A stretch of DNA of 64,000 nucleotides from Toxonevra muliebris (GCA_963691655.1 OY829328.1:86122400-86186399), one strand, 5' to 3'. Counted from the stretch's first letter, positions 34,385 to 46,810 are shown. The notes: generated by a model from the sequence alone, not told the origin. Translations and numbers: made by a program.

Positions 34385-37300
34385 CCTTTATCGTTTTGTT
34401 CCCCAACCCTGGAAAGAGAAGAGAAACCAGTTAAATAAATGATGAGTGAGTGGTCTTCAATTTTTCTTATAAGATTCCAGAATAATTTACTTACTCTGCT
34501 AAAAAAGAGTACAAAAGTTTTAGCTATAGTGAAACCAGTATGCCCGTTTATAATGATTTCTCCGTGTAAGATTAAATTTTTAACTGGGTAAATTCAAAAC
34601 CATTCGCTAACTTAACCTAAAGCTTATTTAAAGTAATATTACATATTATAAGAATTATGTATAGAAATTATATAACTACATTGTCTCACATTCGCGATTG
34701 ACTGAATTTAAAAATTCTTTTTATATATGTACTTGAACTAATGCAATTCAACGTTATGTGGAGGCAACATAAAACAAAAATAAAGTATGCATGCATGTGA
34801 TAAAATTGCATGCAAAAATATTTTTTCGAGCTTTTTGATTTTAATAATAAAAAGATAGAAAAAGGTAAACAAAACAAAGAAAAAAAAATTAAAGCAAATA
34901 TTATGCACTTATTTTTTTTTACCCAATGGTATACCTCATTTTTATATCTTTTCTAGTGTACTCAAGGGAAAATGTTATTTGTTATTGTTGTATTTTTTTT
35001 CTCTATTTTCTGTTTGTGTGTGTTGAAAACTCTGGGTTATTTTCTTTGTATTCCTTGACTTTTTGTTTTGATTCCATTTCATGTGGCACTTGAAAAGCGT
35101 ACGTATTTTTTTGCTGTCAACTTGGAATATGGAAATATTATGGTAAAAATTTAAATGTTCTTTGTTTTCACTTTTATTTAAAGGATATAATAACTATTTC
35201 AAAATGTTTAGTTTATAGTTTACAAACAAAATAATTAAAATAAGAATAGAATATTTTATATTTGTGTTACGATTCCTTGCAATTTCTTCCAGTGAACTCG
35301 CATACCTACATATTAATGTTTTTTAATATTTTTGCAATGAATAACTTTACTTTAATAATACAATCAATACAATAAATTTGAGAAATTTAAGTAGCTGAAT
35401 TATTAATCTTGCAAGTTTTCAACCTTCCTAAAATATTTTACTAACAAATTTAAAGTGCAGACAAATTATCATCAAAACCATTTAAGCAATGGCGGATCTA
35501 AAAGAGGATTTTGGGATATAACTCTCATTAAGCTTTAATATATAGTACCAGGGGTAGTCGCTAGTTCTAAAATAAATATATAAAATAAAAAATTGTAAGA
35601 ACCAAAAACAAATTTCTCCCCTCTCCTTCCCCTTCACCACCCCCCGCAACCTCTGGCTATACATTAGAAAAATTTATTACTTTTCGCATAAATATGTATA
35701 TATGTATGTATTTGTGACCCAAAATGTCCTTGAACTTTAACTAAAAGCTTTCTCCTCCAAATTTATGTGCATTCATTCATATGTACATACATATACTATA
35801 TCAGCTTTAGATTTATTTAAGTAACATGCCAATCATTTGCAATAAACAACACAAGCGTTAGCTGTTAAAAATATTTATATATTCTCTTTACGTATCACCA
35901 AACAGCACAACACACAAGTTTGTTAAACTTTCTTTCCATCCATCTCTATCTTGTGCTAGTCTATCTATTTGTCTGTCTGCTTGTGTCACTCTGTTTCTTT
36001 GTTTTTAGAGCTGCGTATAGTTTAATTTATCCATCATTTATATGATTTAGCTCTGCATGTTACAAATATTCATTTAAAAATATTCGTAAAATTTTCTCTT
36101 CTTTGTAGTCTATTTTTATTTAGTTTCTTTTTAAGTAAATTTGTATACTCGTTCGCTAGATGTCACTATATTTCAATGATTTTAATACAATAAATAAAAA
36201 AGCAAATGTTCTGTGAAAAGACTAATAATGTCAGTTTGGATTATGTATATGATTAATGGGTTAATTGCTGTCTGGTACTGAAGCTTTTTGAACTAGGAAA
36301 AATATATAAATACATTATTAACCTTGATAGTATTCTTAAGTATTCTAAGTTTCAGTACTTTTTATAAATCTTATTACAAAAGAAAATAATGGAATGTCGT
36401 AGACACAACTTGTTCAGCATAAACAAATTTTATGGTATAAATATTTTTTATACAAAGCAGCATAACAGTCTTCAAATTATGAAAGACTAAAGATTTGTGT
36501 TTTTTGTGTTATCGCTGTATGCATTGAATCGATTTGGTGTGTCTTGTGTGTGTCTTCGGCGAAAGTGAGGACAAGGTGCAGACTCAAGGAGTTGCTTGTA
36601 TCTACACAGGAGTTATGTAGAGTGAAAGAGTAGTCAGCAAACTCGACTATCATTATTATCCGATTCAAAAATTCTTTTTGCATTATATTTGTATACTCAA
36701 GAAAAAATAAAAGAGTTGTTAAATTTGAAAAAACTTTGGTCGAAAAATTTTGAAAAATCATAATTTATTGTCGAAATTTCGGTATTTTCAAGACCCTTTT
36801 GGAACCGGAAGGAGTTATATGATTTCATAAACTTGTTTTCACTTTTGTTCATCTGGATCTGAAAAAACTTAACTATGCTGTAATTTTTTAATTTGACGCC
36901 ATTTTTGGACTATTTTTCATATCCCAAAAATGTCCCTTCATTTGCTCAATTTTGCAACATATGTACTGTTTGTGTACGAAAACCCTGAGAGGGTTAGACG
37001 AAGATATTACTAGGTCATATGGCTATAGACAAATAGTTTTAGGTCTTGGGTCTTAGGATTTCTAAGTTATTGCAATGTTTTGGGGTTACTTTTGCTCGAG
37101 ATAAGACTTCTAAATCAAATGGAGTACCATTTCCCTCCATCTCATATATTTTCTACTAAAAGAATATTCACTATCAATAAAAACATTATATAAATTGCAG
37201 GAAGACAGCAATATGTATTGCTGAAACACTTCGTGCAATCGATTTCATAATGAAGAGTAGAAGTGTGCGTACTACGCTGCGTATGAGTACCCTACAGTAG

Positions 37301-38340
37301 AAAAATATACGTAGACGAGTGTGGGCATTGTATGTATCTACTATATATACAAATAAATATATATTGGTATTGTCAAATGATTTCTCTATTTTTTTTTTTT
37401 TTTTTTCTTCACACAATAATTAATAAGTTCTATCTTTTATATTTTTGTGCCATACATTGTTTTATTGTTTTATATACATTGTTTTTTGACTCAATTTTTT
37501 TGGTTATTAAAAATGTTTTCACATTCAAATATTCCTAAGAGGCAATCTAAAATTTTCATTTAACTTTATTGCAAATATTTTACAGTTCTCGCAAAGTGTA
37601 CGACGCCCTTTATATCTAACGAAATATCCACTCGAGGAAAGTTCTATTCCAATAGTTCTACTCCAATCACACGAGTTGAAACTGTCTTAACTTTTGTCAA
37701 AAAAAATCACATTTAATATATTCGAAGTGTTCTCAATACCAAGCGAAATTGAATGTAAATCTACTGGTAATTGTATTGTATATCTTCGCCAACAATGTAA
37801 TTGGGTTGAGTATTAATTTTGGGGTTAAACTACGAATGTAATCTCTGTGTATGGCTCTGTGTCATATAAAAATATTGGCATTATGGAGAAATATTTGAAA
37901 CTATTTTATTCAGAAAAGGGTCTTACATATTTTTAAGCTTCATCAAAGCATTTTTTACTTTAGGACATGTTTCTATTTTAGTTTTTTGAGTCAATGGGAA
38001 ATTAATATATTAGAATTTTAAAGTAAACCCAGTTTAGTGCTTCGCTCATATTGAAGAATCGTTCACACACACTTCATTATGATATAAGTAAGTACATGCA
38101 TGTAAAGTTGCATTTAAATATATCAAAATTACCAAAACTATTAAATAAAACTATGTCTGTATATATAACTAAGGGAGAAAAAAAAAGATATGCCTTTTAC
38201 ACTAAATATTTTATATATTTTTGTTTTTTTACTATTTGTTATTTGCCTTTAGCAAACATTATTATGTGGCACATTAAACATCAAGGATACATGCACATAT
38301 AAATTTTGTGATGATAGCAATATACAATATGTGTGCACAT
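34385..38340. other. AT-rich non-coding stretch
   Basis: No gene recognised. It includes one scrap of a dispersed GGCGGATC repeat (35489-35528), a C-rich run at 35613-35650, and a block at 36760-37130 with less AT-rich unique sequence that I cannot name. Small frames such as 36477-36761 have no domains. Confidence 0.55.
35489..35528 (+). repeat. Dispersed GGCGGATC-type repeat, copy 1
   Basis: ATGGCGGATCTAAAAGAGGA followed by TTTTGGGATATAACTCTCAT lines up with segments at 47071-47112, 47261-47302 and 54915-54957. The shared layout is GGCGGATCC, a G-rich run, GATTTTG, a TATAAAAC-like word, then CTCTCAT. It is probably a fragment of one dispersed element. Confidence 0.5.
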
Positions 38341-38343
38341 ATA

Positions 38344-38346
<3 letters not shown>

Positions 38347-38383
<37 letters not shown>
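38347..38383. repeat. (TA)n microsatellite
   Basis: About 18 uninterrupted TA units. Overlapping long frames on both strands here, with poly Ile/Tyr runs, are produced by this repeat. Confidence 0.95.
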
Positions 38384-38386
<3 letters not shown>

Positions 38387-38780
38387 AATATATGATTTTT
38401 AGTGTTTTTTGTTTTTGTGGCTTGTTTTGCGTAAACCCAGCAAATAGAAAAAACAAAGAGAAAGAAAGTACCAAAAAAACAAAAAATAAAAAAAAAAAAA
38501 GGATGCAAGGATGCTGAGTTGGAGCCATAGCACACAAGACGCATAAAAAATTCAAAAGCTCAAATAAAAATCTGCTGAGCTTGAAAATTTCTAACGCTGC
38601 TTATTCCCTTTTTGGGATCATTTCAGTTTCTTGCTTTCTTTTTCATTATTTTTTGTTTATTATTCAAGTGTACGTACATATTTGTAGCTAAAGAGTAAGG
38701 AAAGTACAAAAAAGGAAACAAAATATTGTTTCTCATTGAATTTTGCTGTTCTATGTTTATATATGTTCAACATATGTATT

Positions 38781-38858
38781 CTTTTGCTTATATTTTTATT
38801 TCTACTTTATTTTATATATTCATTTTTTTCGGTTAGTTTTTCTGGTTTTCCCTTTTTT
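38781..38858 (+). repeat. ~80-bp direct repeat, copy 1
   Basis: CTTTTGCTTATATTTTTATT and the following roughly 60 bases, through CGGTTAGTTTTTCTGG, recur at 39825-39905 with only a few differences. The copies are about 1.04 kb apart in the same orientation. Confidence 0.9.
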
Positions 38859-38859
38859 T

Positions 38860-39478
38860 CTTTTTTGTGTTTAGTACAGGCAAATAGACCTTAGCTCATG
38901 TAGAAGATATTGCGGTATATTGTTGAGCAGCATCTAAGCCGATTTTGTGTAAATGCTATAAATGTGCCATCGAAATAAACTTATGTACTTAGTATATATG
39001 TAGTATAAGAAACCCCAAAAATTGAGCATAAATAGGAAAATTGTAGTGAAAGTAGCAAAGAGATGGCATGAAGAAAAAAGGTTAAATCGACTCGTTACTC
39101 TTGTTAGCTACACAGCTTCAGTGTATTTCCGCAGTATTATTATTATTTAACTTTCTTTTTTCTTTGTGTATATGTTATGTGTTTGAAATATGTGTTTGTA
39201 ATTCAATAAAGTGTCGAATTCGCTGATTTTTAAGTTATTTTATTATTTTTTTATAGCTAAGCAAAAACAAATAAAAATTACTATCAGTAATCTTGAATGT
39301 GTTTAAGAAACTTGTGCATATTTTTATTAAGTTTAAGTTGAAATTTGCAATATTTTAAATTACCGATATATTGAGGTATGCATACCACACTGCGTATGAG
39401 TAATATTTAAATACAAGATATACTTCTGGTTGCAAAATGTGAAATTTCTTTGGAGAATAGTCACACATAGTTTTTGCG
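38860..39478. other. Non-coding stretch
   Basis: No gene recognised. Confidence 0.6.
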
Positions 39479-39479
39479 C

Positions 39480-40230
39480 AGAAATGAAGCCATGTCAAAG
39501 TTAGCTATAGAATTATAGAATTTAAATTACTATTCGCTTTTGAATTCCATTTCGCAATGGAATTATAATTCGGTTTAGTTTTTACATTCGCTTTCAAAAT
39601 TGCAAAAATTTCCATATTCCCTTTTGAATTTGCATTCCCATTCGATTTTAGTTTCGAATAGTTCTTAAGATTTTATACTCTATTAACATTCACAATTGCA
39701 TCGCTTTCGCATCATTTCTAAATAGCTGTTGCATCATTTTCGCATCGCTTTCTTATTCGCTTCCACATTTGCAACACTATTCCTTTTTGTATTTACTTTT
39801 TCAATATTTCTTGTTCGATATTATCTTTTGCTTATATTTTTATTTCTACTTTATTTTATATATTAATTTTTTCGGTTAGTTTTTTCCCTGGTTTTCCCTT
39901 TTTTGGCTTTTAAAATTGAATTTTCATTCACTTTTACATTTACTTTCAATTTCAATCATTTTCGCTTCCATATTCCTAAGTCCTAAAAATTTCTATATTT
40001 GCACTCACATTGCCAAAACCATTTCGCATTCGCTTTTGCAGTTGTATAGATTTCCTCATTCGAATTTTTTTTCGCATTTACTTCCTCATAGTCGTTCACT
40101 TCACTTTCCTTTTTGATTTCAATTTTGCATTCGCTTTTGCAATCGCAAAGTTTTCTATATTTGAGTTCTCTTTCTCAATTGATTTCATGATTACATTCGC
40201 TTTCGTGTTCGATAAAGAAATTATTTTTTA
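39480..40230 (+). repeat. Degenerate hexamer-based array (TTCGCN / TTTGCA)
   Basis: Words such as ATTCGCTTTTGCA, TTTCGCATC and ATTCGCTTTC recur densely in one orientation from about 39530 to 40205. Open frames across the array translate to Phe/Ser/Ile-rich low-complexity peptides and are not credible genes. The ~80-bp block at 39825-39905 interrupts the array. Confidence 0.75.
39825..39905 (+). repeat. ~80-bp direct repeat, copy 2, embedded in the hexamer array
   Basis: It is nearly identical to 38781-38858. It sits inside the TTCGC array, whereas copy 1 sits in unrelated sequence, so this copy is more likely the derived insertion. Confidence 0.9.
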
Positions 40231-40234
40231 AGGT

Positions 40235-42585
40235 AATCTAATATTTTCGTTAAATCAAATTATTAAATTAATTTATTTTACAATTGCCAAAAACCAATCA
40301 CAGTTTTTTTTTCTTTTTTTGATATAATACACGCCAACGTAAACGACTTTAGTGCCATGGTTACCGATGTCACGGCATTCAATTAGAAATTTAACTCATT
40401 TTAAATGGGCATCTATATAAAAATTTAAACTAATAATAGCAAAATTAAATAGAAAGTATAAACGAAACCTAGTAAGAGGGAGCAAAAAATAATTTCGCAT
40501 AATTTAAGTGGAAAATTTGAAAGGCGACACCCAAGCAACCAGCAAGCCCACTAACCCTTAAAGGGCAAAGGCAGTAATGTAATTGAATAGAACTGGACGA
40601 AAAATAAGAAAAACCTGTAAAAGCCTTAGCAAACGAAAAATTAAATCAGCTTAAAAATACTTATATTTATTTTGCGCACTCATTCATACATTTTACAAAG
40701 ACACATATACAACTACAAAAATTATAGAGAACACACACATCTATAGGGAAAGCTAGATATATAAAATTCTAATAGACTTAAATTTTCATTTCGTATAGCA
40801 AATTAATCCGCTTTGTTGTTAGTTTACTAAGAATATACAAATAACTTTATGTAGTTGTATGTGTATATGTGTTTTCTTTTGTATATATGGTGTTAGTTGC
40901 TTTCTGGCCCCAAACCTAAATTAACTAATTAGTTGAAGCAATTTCCAGTATAGCTACTCACACCCATACATATCTAAAATTTTGTGATTTTATGCTATTT
41001 AGGCGCATAGATATTCATTTTTGTTTGTATTTCTTTACATTTGTATGTGTGGTTGGTGCTGTTTAGCTGTTTTTACGCCTGGACATTCCCGCATATATTT
41101 ATTTTAATAAATTTGTGCATATATCTTCATGTTCATTTCTGGATTAACTTTTCTTGATGCTTTTGTTGTTAATTAATCGCAATTCATTTTCTCGCGCTCA
41201 TATTTATCGTGTGTGTCTAAATACTCGTATATATATATATTTTTTTTCTTTCAATGTTTTCTCATTTACTTCTATTTTATTTTTGCAAAAACCAAATCAA
41301 CCGTGAAATTATTTTTGTTTGCATTTATTTACATGAAACTTATGTTAATTATACCATAAAAATACATAAAAATAAAAACTAGACACATTTTCTTCCATGT
41401 ATGTTTTCTAATTTATCTGGATGTGCCGCGCCGCTGTATTACGACTCTGACATCATTTGAAATATTTGTAATATGTCGAAAATTTGTCTACTTTAGCTTA
41501 AGCTTGACTGTGCATGTAGTCACGTTTGATTTTGATGAGTCTAGAGCGTACAGAATTTTTATCTTGCATTTAATAACCAAAAAAAAAAAAAACAAGGTCA
41601 ATCATAACTTAGATGTAGGAAAACTAAACAGCGGCCTACTTTAAAAAAAAAAAAAAAATTCCTATGGAAAATTCAATTTAGCTGATGTTGTTGTTTTCGG
41701 TTATAAATTTCCGATAATTGTTTTCCTGGCAGTTTTTAAAAATTACGCATTGTTAAATTCCACAAAATCTGGTCATTCGTCTAAAAAGAAGATCCTTTAT
41801 TAAACACAGTAAAAATGATAAGTGCGTGCATAGAAAATTTCTTCGTTCTTCCCCTTTTGCTAGTTCAGAATCACATAAATTTTCTTGAATACTGATTTTA
41901 GGGCTCGACAATACTTGTTTAAATATCTCTAATATCTTCATTTCGGTTTGATAGCCAGGTAGTTTTTCGAACTCTATATAAAATAAAATATCACTACAAT
42001 TTCAGACCCGTCTATAAATTTGAACTCAGCAACAAAAATAGTATAAAATATTACTCATAAAATTAACGAAATACCCAGAAAAGTAGCTAAACCAAACAAG
42101 TGAGACTGCATTTCCTGCAATGAACATCCTGAGCCCTTTAAGGATCATATTGAGCTCAAGTTCAATTCTAATGCCTCCACTTCTTGGTATTCAAGAGGTG
42201 AAGGCATTATAAAGAAAATTCTTGGATCTAACTTTTTTTTGAACAAGCCTAAAGTATACATCCACATACAAGTTGAACAGAAAAAGTGGGAAAATTAGAA
42301 CAAGTTAAAGATATTAGTCAAGCACTTAAAATGATTTATTTCATGCAGAAAATTAAGCAACAAGCGAAGCATGTTAGGTGGGAGATGTTCAGATGAGGCA
42401 AAGAATGGCTTTTTTTTTACAAACAATGAAATTTTTAATTAACGCTTAAACTCATCAATAATATGCTCCGAAAAGTCTTAGGGTGAACATTACTCTTATA
42501 TGGGTCCTAAACCAAGCAACATTGAAAAAATAACAAATAGGATGGATATTTTAGACATAGGTCCAATTCAGACATTCTTAAGTCG
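40235..42585. other. AT-rich non-coding stretch
   Basis: No gene recognised. It holds poly(A) runs at about 41580-41592 and 41644-41658, and a hairpin at 42170-42208. Confidence 0.55.
42170..42208. repeat. Hairpin with 17-base arms
   Basis: AATGCCTCCACTTCTTG (42170-42186) pairs with CAAGAGGTGAAGGCATT (42192-42208) across a 5-base loop with two mismatched positions, which would be G-U wobbles in one RNA strand. There is no obvious extension of the stem, so it is short for a microRNA precursor. Confidence 0.85.
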
Positions 42586-42589
42586 CCTT

Positions 42590-42790
42590 TATTTGCAAAT
42601 GTCCTTGGCTAAGTCTAAAGCGTATATATTTTACGACTACTTGAATTTTTTGTCTAGTCCCAAAATTAGAAAAACTTGGTCAAAATTTAACCATATCAGG
42701 ACCAGTCAAATAGACATTTCAAAACTAGCAGCAATTCTTAAAGGGCACTGATTGGTGCGTCAACATTTCTTGTATATCAGTAGGCAGTGG
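42590..42790 (+). pseudogene. Possible LINE ORF2 C-terminal fragment
   Basis: In the frame opening at 42500 the translation contains IRKTWSKFNHIRTSQIDISK followed by LAAILKGH, then a stop where Trp or Cys would be expected, then LVRQH. The layout (Trp, RT, a hydrophobic helix, then TGHxLVGxH) matches the linker after RNase H in several insect non-LTR elements. No catalytic motif is visible. The call depends on pattern memory only. Confidence 0.35.
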
Positions 42791-42794
42791 CTCA

Positions 42795-44550
42795 GAAAAC
42801 TGTTCGCATAAAGGAAAGTTTTTGGGGCAAGATAAATAGTCAAAAATGGTGTCAAATCGAAAAGTAACACCGCAGAAAAATTTCAAAAAAAAATTTCTAA
42901 AAATAATTTACCTTTATGGGAACAGTTTTTATGAGTCAATATATCTAGCTAGATTAAAACTTCCCTCTTTACATACATCGTTTCGTTTTATTTCACTCTC
43001 GCTTTATACCATAACTTTTGCTTCATATTGAAGTTTAAAGCAGCTACTTTACCTTATGGATCTATAACCCCATAATAGATTTTTATAGATCGAGAAACTA
43101 TTCATAATTTCAGAGATTAACAAATTTAAAAAATCTTCGGGTGTTTTAAAGCTTTTAGAAGAATTGCAATATAATTAATTTCGGTCATTGTTCAAACTCT
43201 ATTCGAACCAACTTATGTAATACAATGATGTGCTTTGCTTTTATACTTCTCAATTTGAAGACTTCAATATAACAATACGATACCATTACCAAAATTAACT
43301 ACCTAACCTAAAAGCACTTCAATTTACATATTAATGTTATATAATTCTACTTCTTAACAAAACTTAAATGCAGCATCTTAAAATATAGGTCAGTAAATAT
43401 TATATTTACAATATTACACAAAAAAGCGCACTCCTAATTCACATACTTTCAATAACTTTCAACAGTTAAATATAAAATGTAAGTAAGTAGCTGCGATTTT
43501 ATATTACTGTACGAAATATACGAAATGATTGCAGTAGAATTATATTCTACTAAATAAAATATGTTGCTACCATATAATAAAGTAAAGCAACATAATATTT
43601 TCTATGATTAACTGCTGAATCAGCATAAATAAATATAATGAAGGCATATATTTATATAGAATGAACGTTGGTCGCGTGGTAACAATGAGTGATGCTGAAA
43701 GAAAATAATACTAAAAAGGCCACAGGCAGCAAAAGTACTTGACCATCTTGACTGTGGGAGAGTAAGTGAGTAAGTGAGTGGATGAATGAGCAAGTGACTG
43801 AGTGACTGAATGAATGAATGAGGGTTCTGACCACATTTTATGTGGTAATAAAATTAAATATTATTCTCTTAAGTTGTGGAAAAAAAAACTTAATTTGATT
43901 TCACTTCTCCATTTTTCTTCTTTTTTTTTTTGTATGTTTGTGGCATTAGGTTTTAGCATAGTACAAGCTTAAGTTGTTTTTTTATAATTTTATGGCTAAT
44001 ATACTGGTATTGTAAAATGTTTTTGTTGTTGGTTGCTAGTTGATGATATTGCTGACAACTTTAGTTTTGTATTATTTTCAATTTGTTTACATAAAATGTT
44101 GTTTGTGCTGTTGCCTGCAATCCGAGCAATTTGTATGCAAATCACTTTATTGACTTTGATGTTTTGAACGGTTCTTGGTTTTGGATTTGTTGTTGTTTTT
44201 TTTTTTTCTTTTTTGGTGAATTTTTGCTGAAATAAAATCAATTAAAAATTGTAATGCCAAAATTTGCATATAAAAGATTTAGAGACTTTTGTTAGGAGAA
44301 TGTTTTTAAAATCATATAAAAAGTATCATGAAAGGAGAGAGATATCTTTACACAGAGAGTCAACGAGAGAGAGAGAGAGATTCCCTCACTTTTCTTTTTA
44401 CAACTGATTTACATGGAAGCACCAGCAAATCTAAGAATAACTCAGATCAGCAGCACTTGCTCAACCTAGGGATTATTATTATTTGAAGAAAGGACGACTC
44501 GAAAGTCAGGCACTGCGACCTATAAGATCTATTGTACCAATGCCCCAAGT
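42795..44550. other. AT-rich non-coding stretch
   Basis: No gene recognised, apart from the tetranucleotide tract listed separately. Confidence 0.55.
43758..43822 (+). repeat. Imperfect tetranucleotide tract (GAGT/GAAT family)
   Basis: AGTAAGTGAGTAAGTGAGTG grades into GATGAATGAGCAAGTGACTG and then (AATG)n. The minus-strand frame at 43652-43834 reads as Ser/His-rich repeats because of this tract. Confidence 0.85.
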
Positions 44551-44553
44551 TAT

Positions 44554-44555
44554 GA

Positions 44556-44591
<36 letters not shown>

Positions 44592-44598
44592 GAGAAAG
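44554..44598 (+). repeat. (GAAA)n microsatellite
   Basis: About 11 GAAA units. On the minus strand it is (TTTC)n and lies directly 3' of the tRNA-like sequence at 44613-44686, so it may be that element's 3' tail. Confidence 0.95.
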
Positions 44599-44612
44599 AT
44601 AGATAAGAAACA

Positions 44613-44686
44613 TACCCTAGCCGAGAATCGAACTCGGGTCTTCAGAAACAAGAGTCTGGCACTCTGCCATTAGACCACAGTGGCGA
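44613..44686 (-). mobile_element. tRNA-like module (tRNA pseudogene or SINE head)
   Basis: Read on the minus strand, TGGTCTAATGGCAGAGTGCC resembles a D-arm/A box. CCGAGTTCGATTCTCGG folds into a perfect 5-bp T arm with a 7-base loop and contains a good B box. A 4-bp anticodon-like stem (CAGA/TCTG) has an 8-base loop, and the acceptor ends (about GCCACTG and CTAGGGT) do not pair, so it is not a working tRNA. It abuts the SINE body at 44690-44848 on one side and (TTTC)n on the other. Confidence 0.75.
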
Positions 44687-44689
44687 TGG

Positions 44690-44848
44690 TGGGACCTACA
44701 GTTTAACGCCGATTCCGAACGGCTTTGTGGCAATTTTTTATCAGCTCGGTGGTTATGCCATTACTAACCAAGGTGTGTACTTGTACACATTCTCACACCT
44801 TCTGGATGAAAACCTAGTGCACTATCCACTAGACTACCTCGGGATGCG
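44690..44848 (-). mobile_element. SINE copy with its own tRNA-like head
   Basis: On the minus strand it starts near 44848 with a tRNA-like head (GGTAGTCTAGTGGATAGTGC, A-box-like). A variable middle follows, then the family core CCGTTCGGAATCGGCGTTAA and ACTGTAGGTCC, ending at 44691. The core is shared with the copies at 17.8 kb and 62.5 kb. The family 3' end seen at 17.9 kb (CTCGG...CCCTCC) is absent here; a second tRNA-like module begins instead. Confidence 0.8.
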
Positions 44849-44854
44849 TTAGTT

Positions 44855-46805
44855 TTAGCTGATAAATTTCTATTAGTTCGATAGCTGGAAGTAGGCAATA
44901 GAACCATTTACTTTCTACAGCACTTATGTACTTTTCCCAAACAGAAAACAAAAAATTGAAAGAAAACGAAAATACAGACAGGAAAAATTCATTAAAAAGT
45001 AGAAAAGGAAAAACATAAATAAGTTAAATTTTTAATAAAGTCTTACAAGACTTTTGTCATTCAAACAAATTTTCTCAATTTCATTCTTCTTACAATTACA
45101 TTTTAAATCTGATACTATTGCATTTCAGCAATTTAATGTATTTTTTAATGAATTTTTCAAATGATATTAAATATGTATGGTAGCTTCATTAAGTTAATGC
45201 AAAATATTTCACAAAAGTATTAAAAATTCCATGAAAAAAAAAAAAAAAACAAAAAAATCAACGAAAAACAAAAGCGAACTTATTTTAACATACGTACAAA
45301 TGTATATATATATATAAAAAAGAAGAAGAAGAATGGTATTTTTGGGTGCCATCAAAAAATCAATTCAAAAAAAATTATGTTGTATGGCAATTTGCAATAC
45401 ATATGCGGTTTACAACAAAATCTACCGCCCTCACCACCACAACACAACAATAAAAATAAAAAGACGTTAAAAAAAACGAAAAAAAATTAACTGAAGGTAG
45501 GTAGAAAATTAACATAGGCACTCGTCAGTTCGGCTCAAAAAAATTGCCAAAAAAAACCAAACGAAAAAAAATGGTGGAAAGTATATGCTATTTACAGCAT
45601 TAACGTATATAATTCCAATGCTTACAAGCCTCTTAAGATCTTAAGATGTAAATGTACCTGCACATATACACACATACTTACTTCATTTCATTTAAGTGAT
45701 GTTCACTTGAATGTATGCGTGCATAAGTATTAAAAATGCGATACACCTAATCTTTGCCATTGAAGCAGCAAAAATGCTTATGAGTTTCTCTTTCTTTCTA
45801 AATATTTTTTTCTTCTTTCTTTCTTTTTTTTGTATTTGTATATTAAAAATGCTTAACGTTTTATGCCACATACATTTATACATATGTATGTATATAATGT
45901 ATATTGCTTGTGTACTTAAAAAAACGAATCATGTTTTGAAAACATGATGCTGTTAAGAATATTTTGTTTGACAAACACAACGGTACACACAAAAAAAAAA
46001 AAAAAAACTGAGCTCAATTTAAAATGTTAATAAAATAAATGCAAATTACTCATGCCTTCCAAAATTGTGAATGAAAAAAAAAAAAATACCGAAGAATTAT
46101 TTGAATAATTCTACTATATCAGGACTCGTCTGCAGAATTTTTTTTTAATAAACAAATATATACAAGAAATTTAGAAATATAATAATGAAATTCCAGTCCC
46201 TATGTGAAGGGGGAGAGGGGGGTACCACTCAAAGGCCCCCTTTGCGGGTAATGCTGTGATACATACATTTTCTCACCATATTTCTTTTTAAGATTACAAA
46301 GTAATGCAGGAGAATACGAATAGGCTAATGAACAAGTTAGGAAAGGATATAATTTAAATACAAGTTGGGCAAACACTAAGATCTTTCAAATACGGTTTGT
46401 GTTTTATTTCAAGTGCTGTTTTGTTAAAAAGTGCTGTTTTGTTAACATTCAAGATTACCACATTCAAATTCACTAAGAGAACCCAAATATAAGGTCTCTA
46501 CACCCTAAAAGTCCTTAATAGAAAATGCCGTGACGAATGAGTCTACAGTTGGAGGCTCAACTTTCTAGAGCTCCACAACCCAGAAATTCATTTTCAGAAA
46601 ATCGAACATGCAACATTCAGGGATATAATTGAAGATAGCTCAGGATATGATCTACGTACGTGAGTTCTACTGTCTAAAGTTCCTCAGTTGAGGGCGTTCT
46701 GATTGATGGTTCTAAAAGCAGTTCACAGTCAAGGGTTCTATGGCTCCTATGGAGGTTAGTCACAAAGAAGGGGTTCAATAAATCTTTATACTATTTATTC
46801 GCATG
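44855..46805. other. AT-rich non-coding stretch
   Basis: No gene recognised. It contains poly(A) runs (about 45233-45250 and 45990-46006), a perfect palindrome (45928-45948), a G-rich run at 46208-46222 and a short direct repeat of GTGCTGTTTTGTTAA around 46413-46445. Confidence 0.55.
45928..45948. repeat. Perfect palindrome, 10-bp arms
   Basis: ATCATGTTTT, a single G, then AAAACATGAT. Confidence 0.95.
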
Positions 46806-46810
46806 TCACA

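Noticed and set aside
37261..37295. Shared word with 39371-39400 (CTGCGTATGAGTA)
   Set aside because: The match is about 27 bases with several differences and no wider similarity; too weak to call a repeat family.
38274..38555. Overlapping open frames on both strands
   Set aside because: Produced by the (TA)n repeat and A-rich DNA; poly Ile/Tyr stretches, no domain.
44613..44686. Functional tRNA gene
   Set aside because: The T arm is perfect, but the acceptor ends do not pair and the anticodon arm does not give a 5-bp stem with a 7-base loop. The position next to a SINE core and (TTTC)n points to a SINE module.
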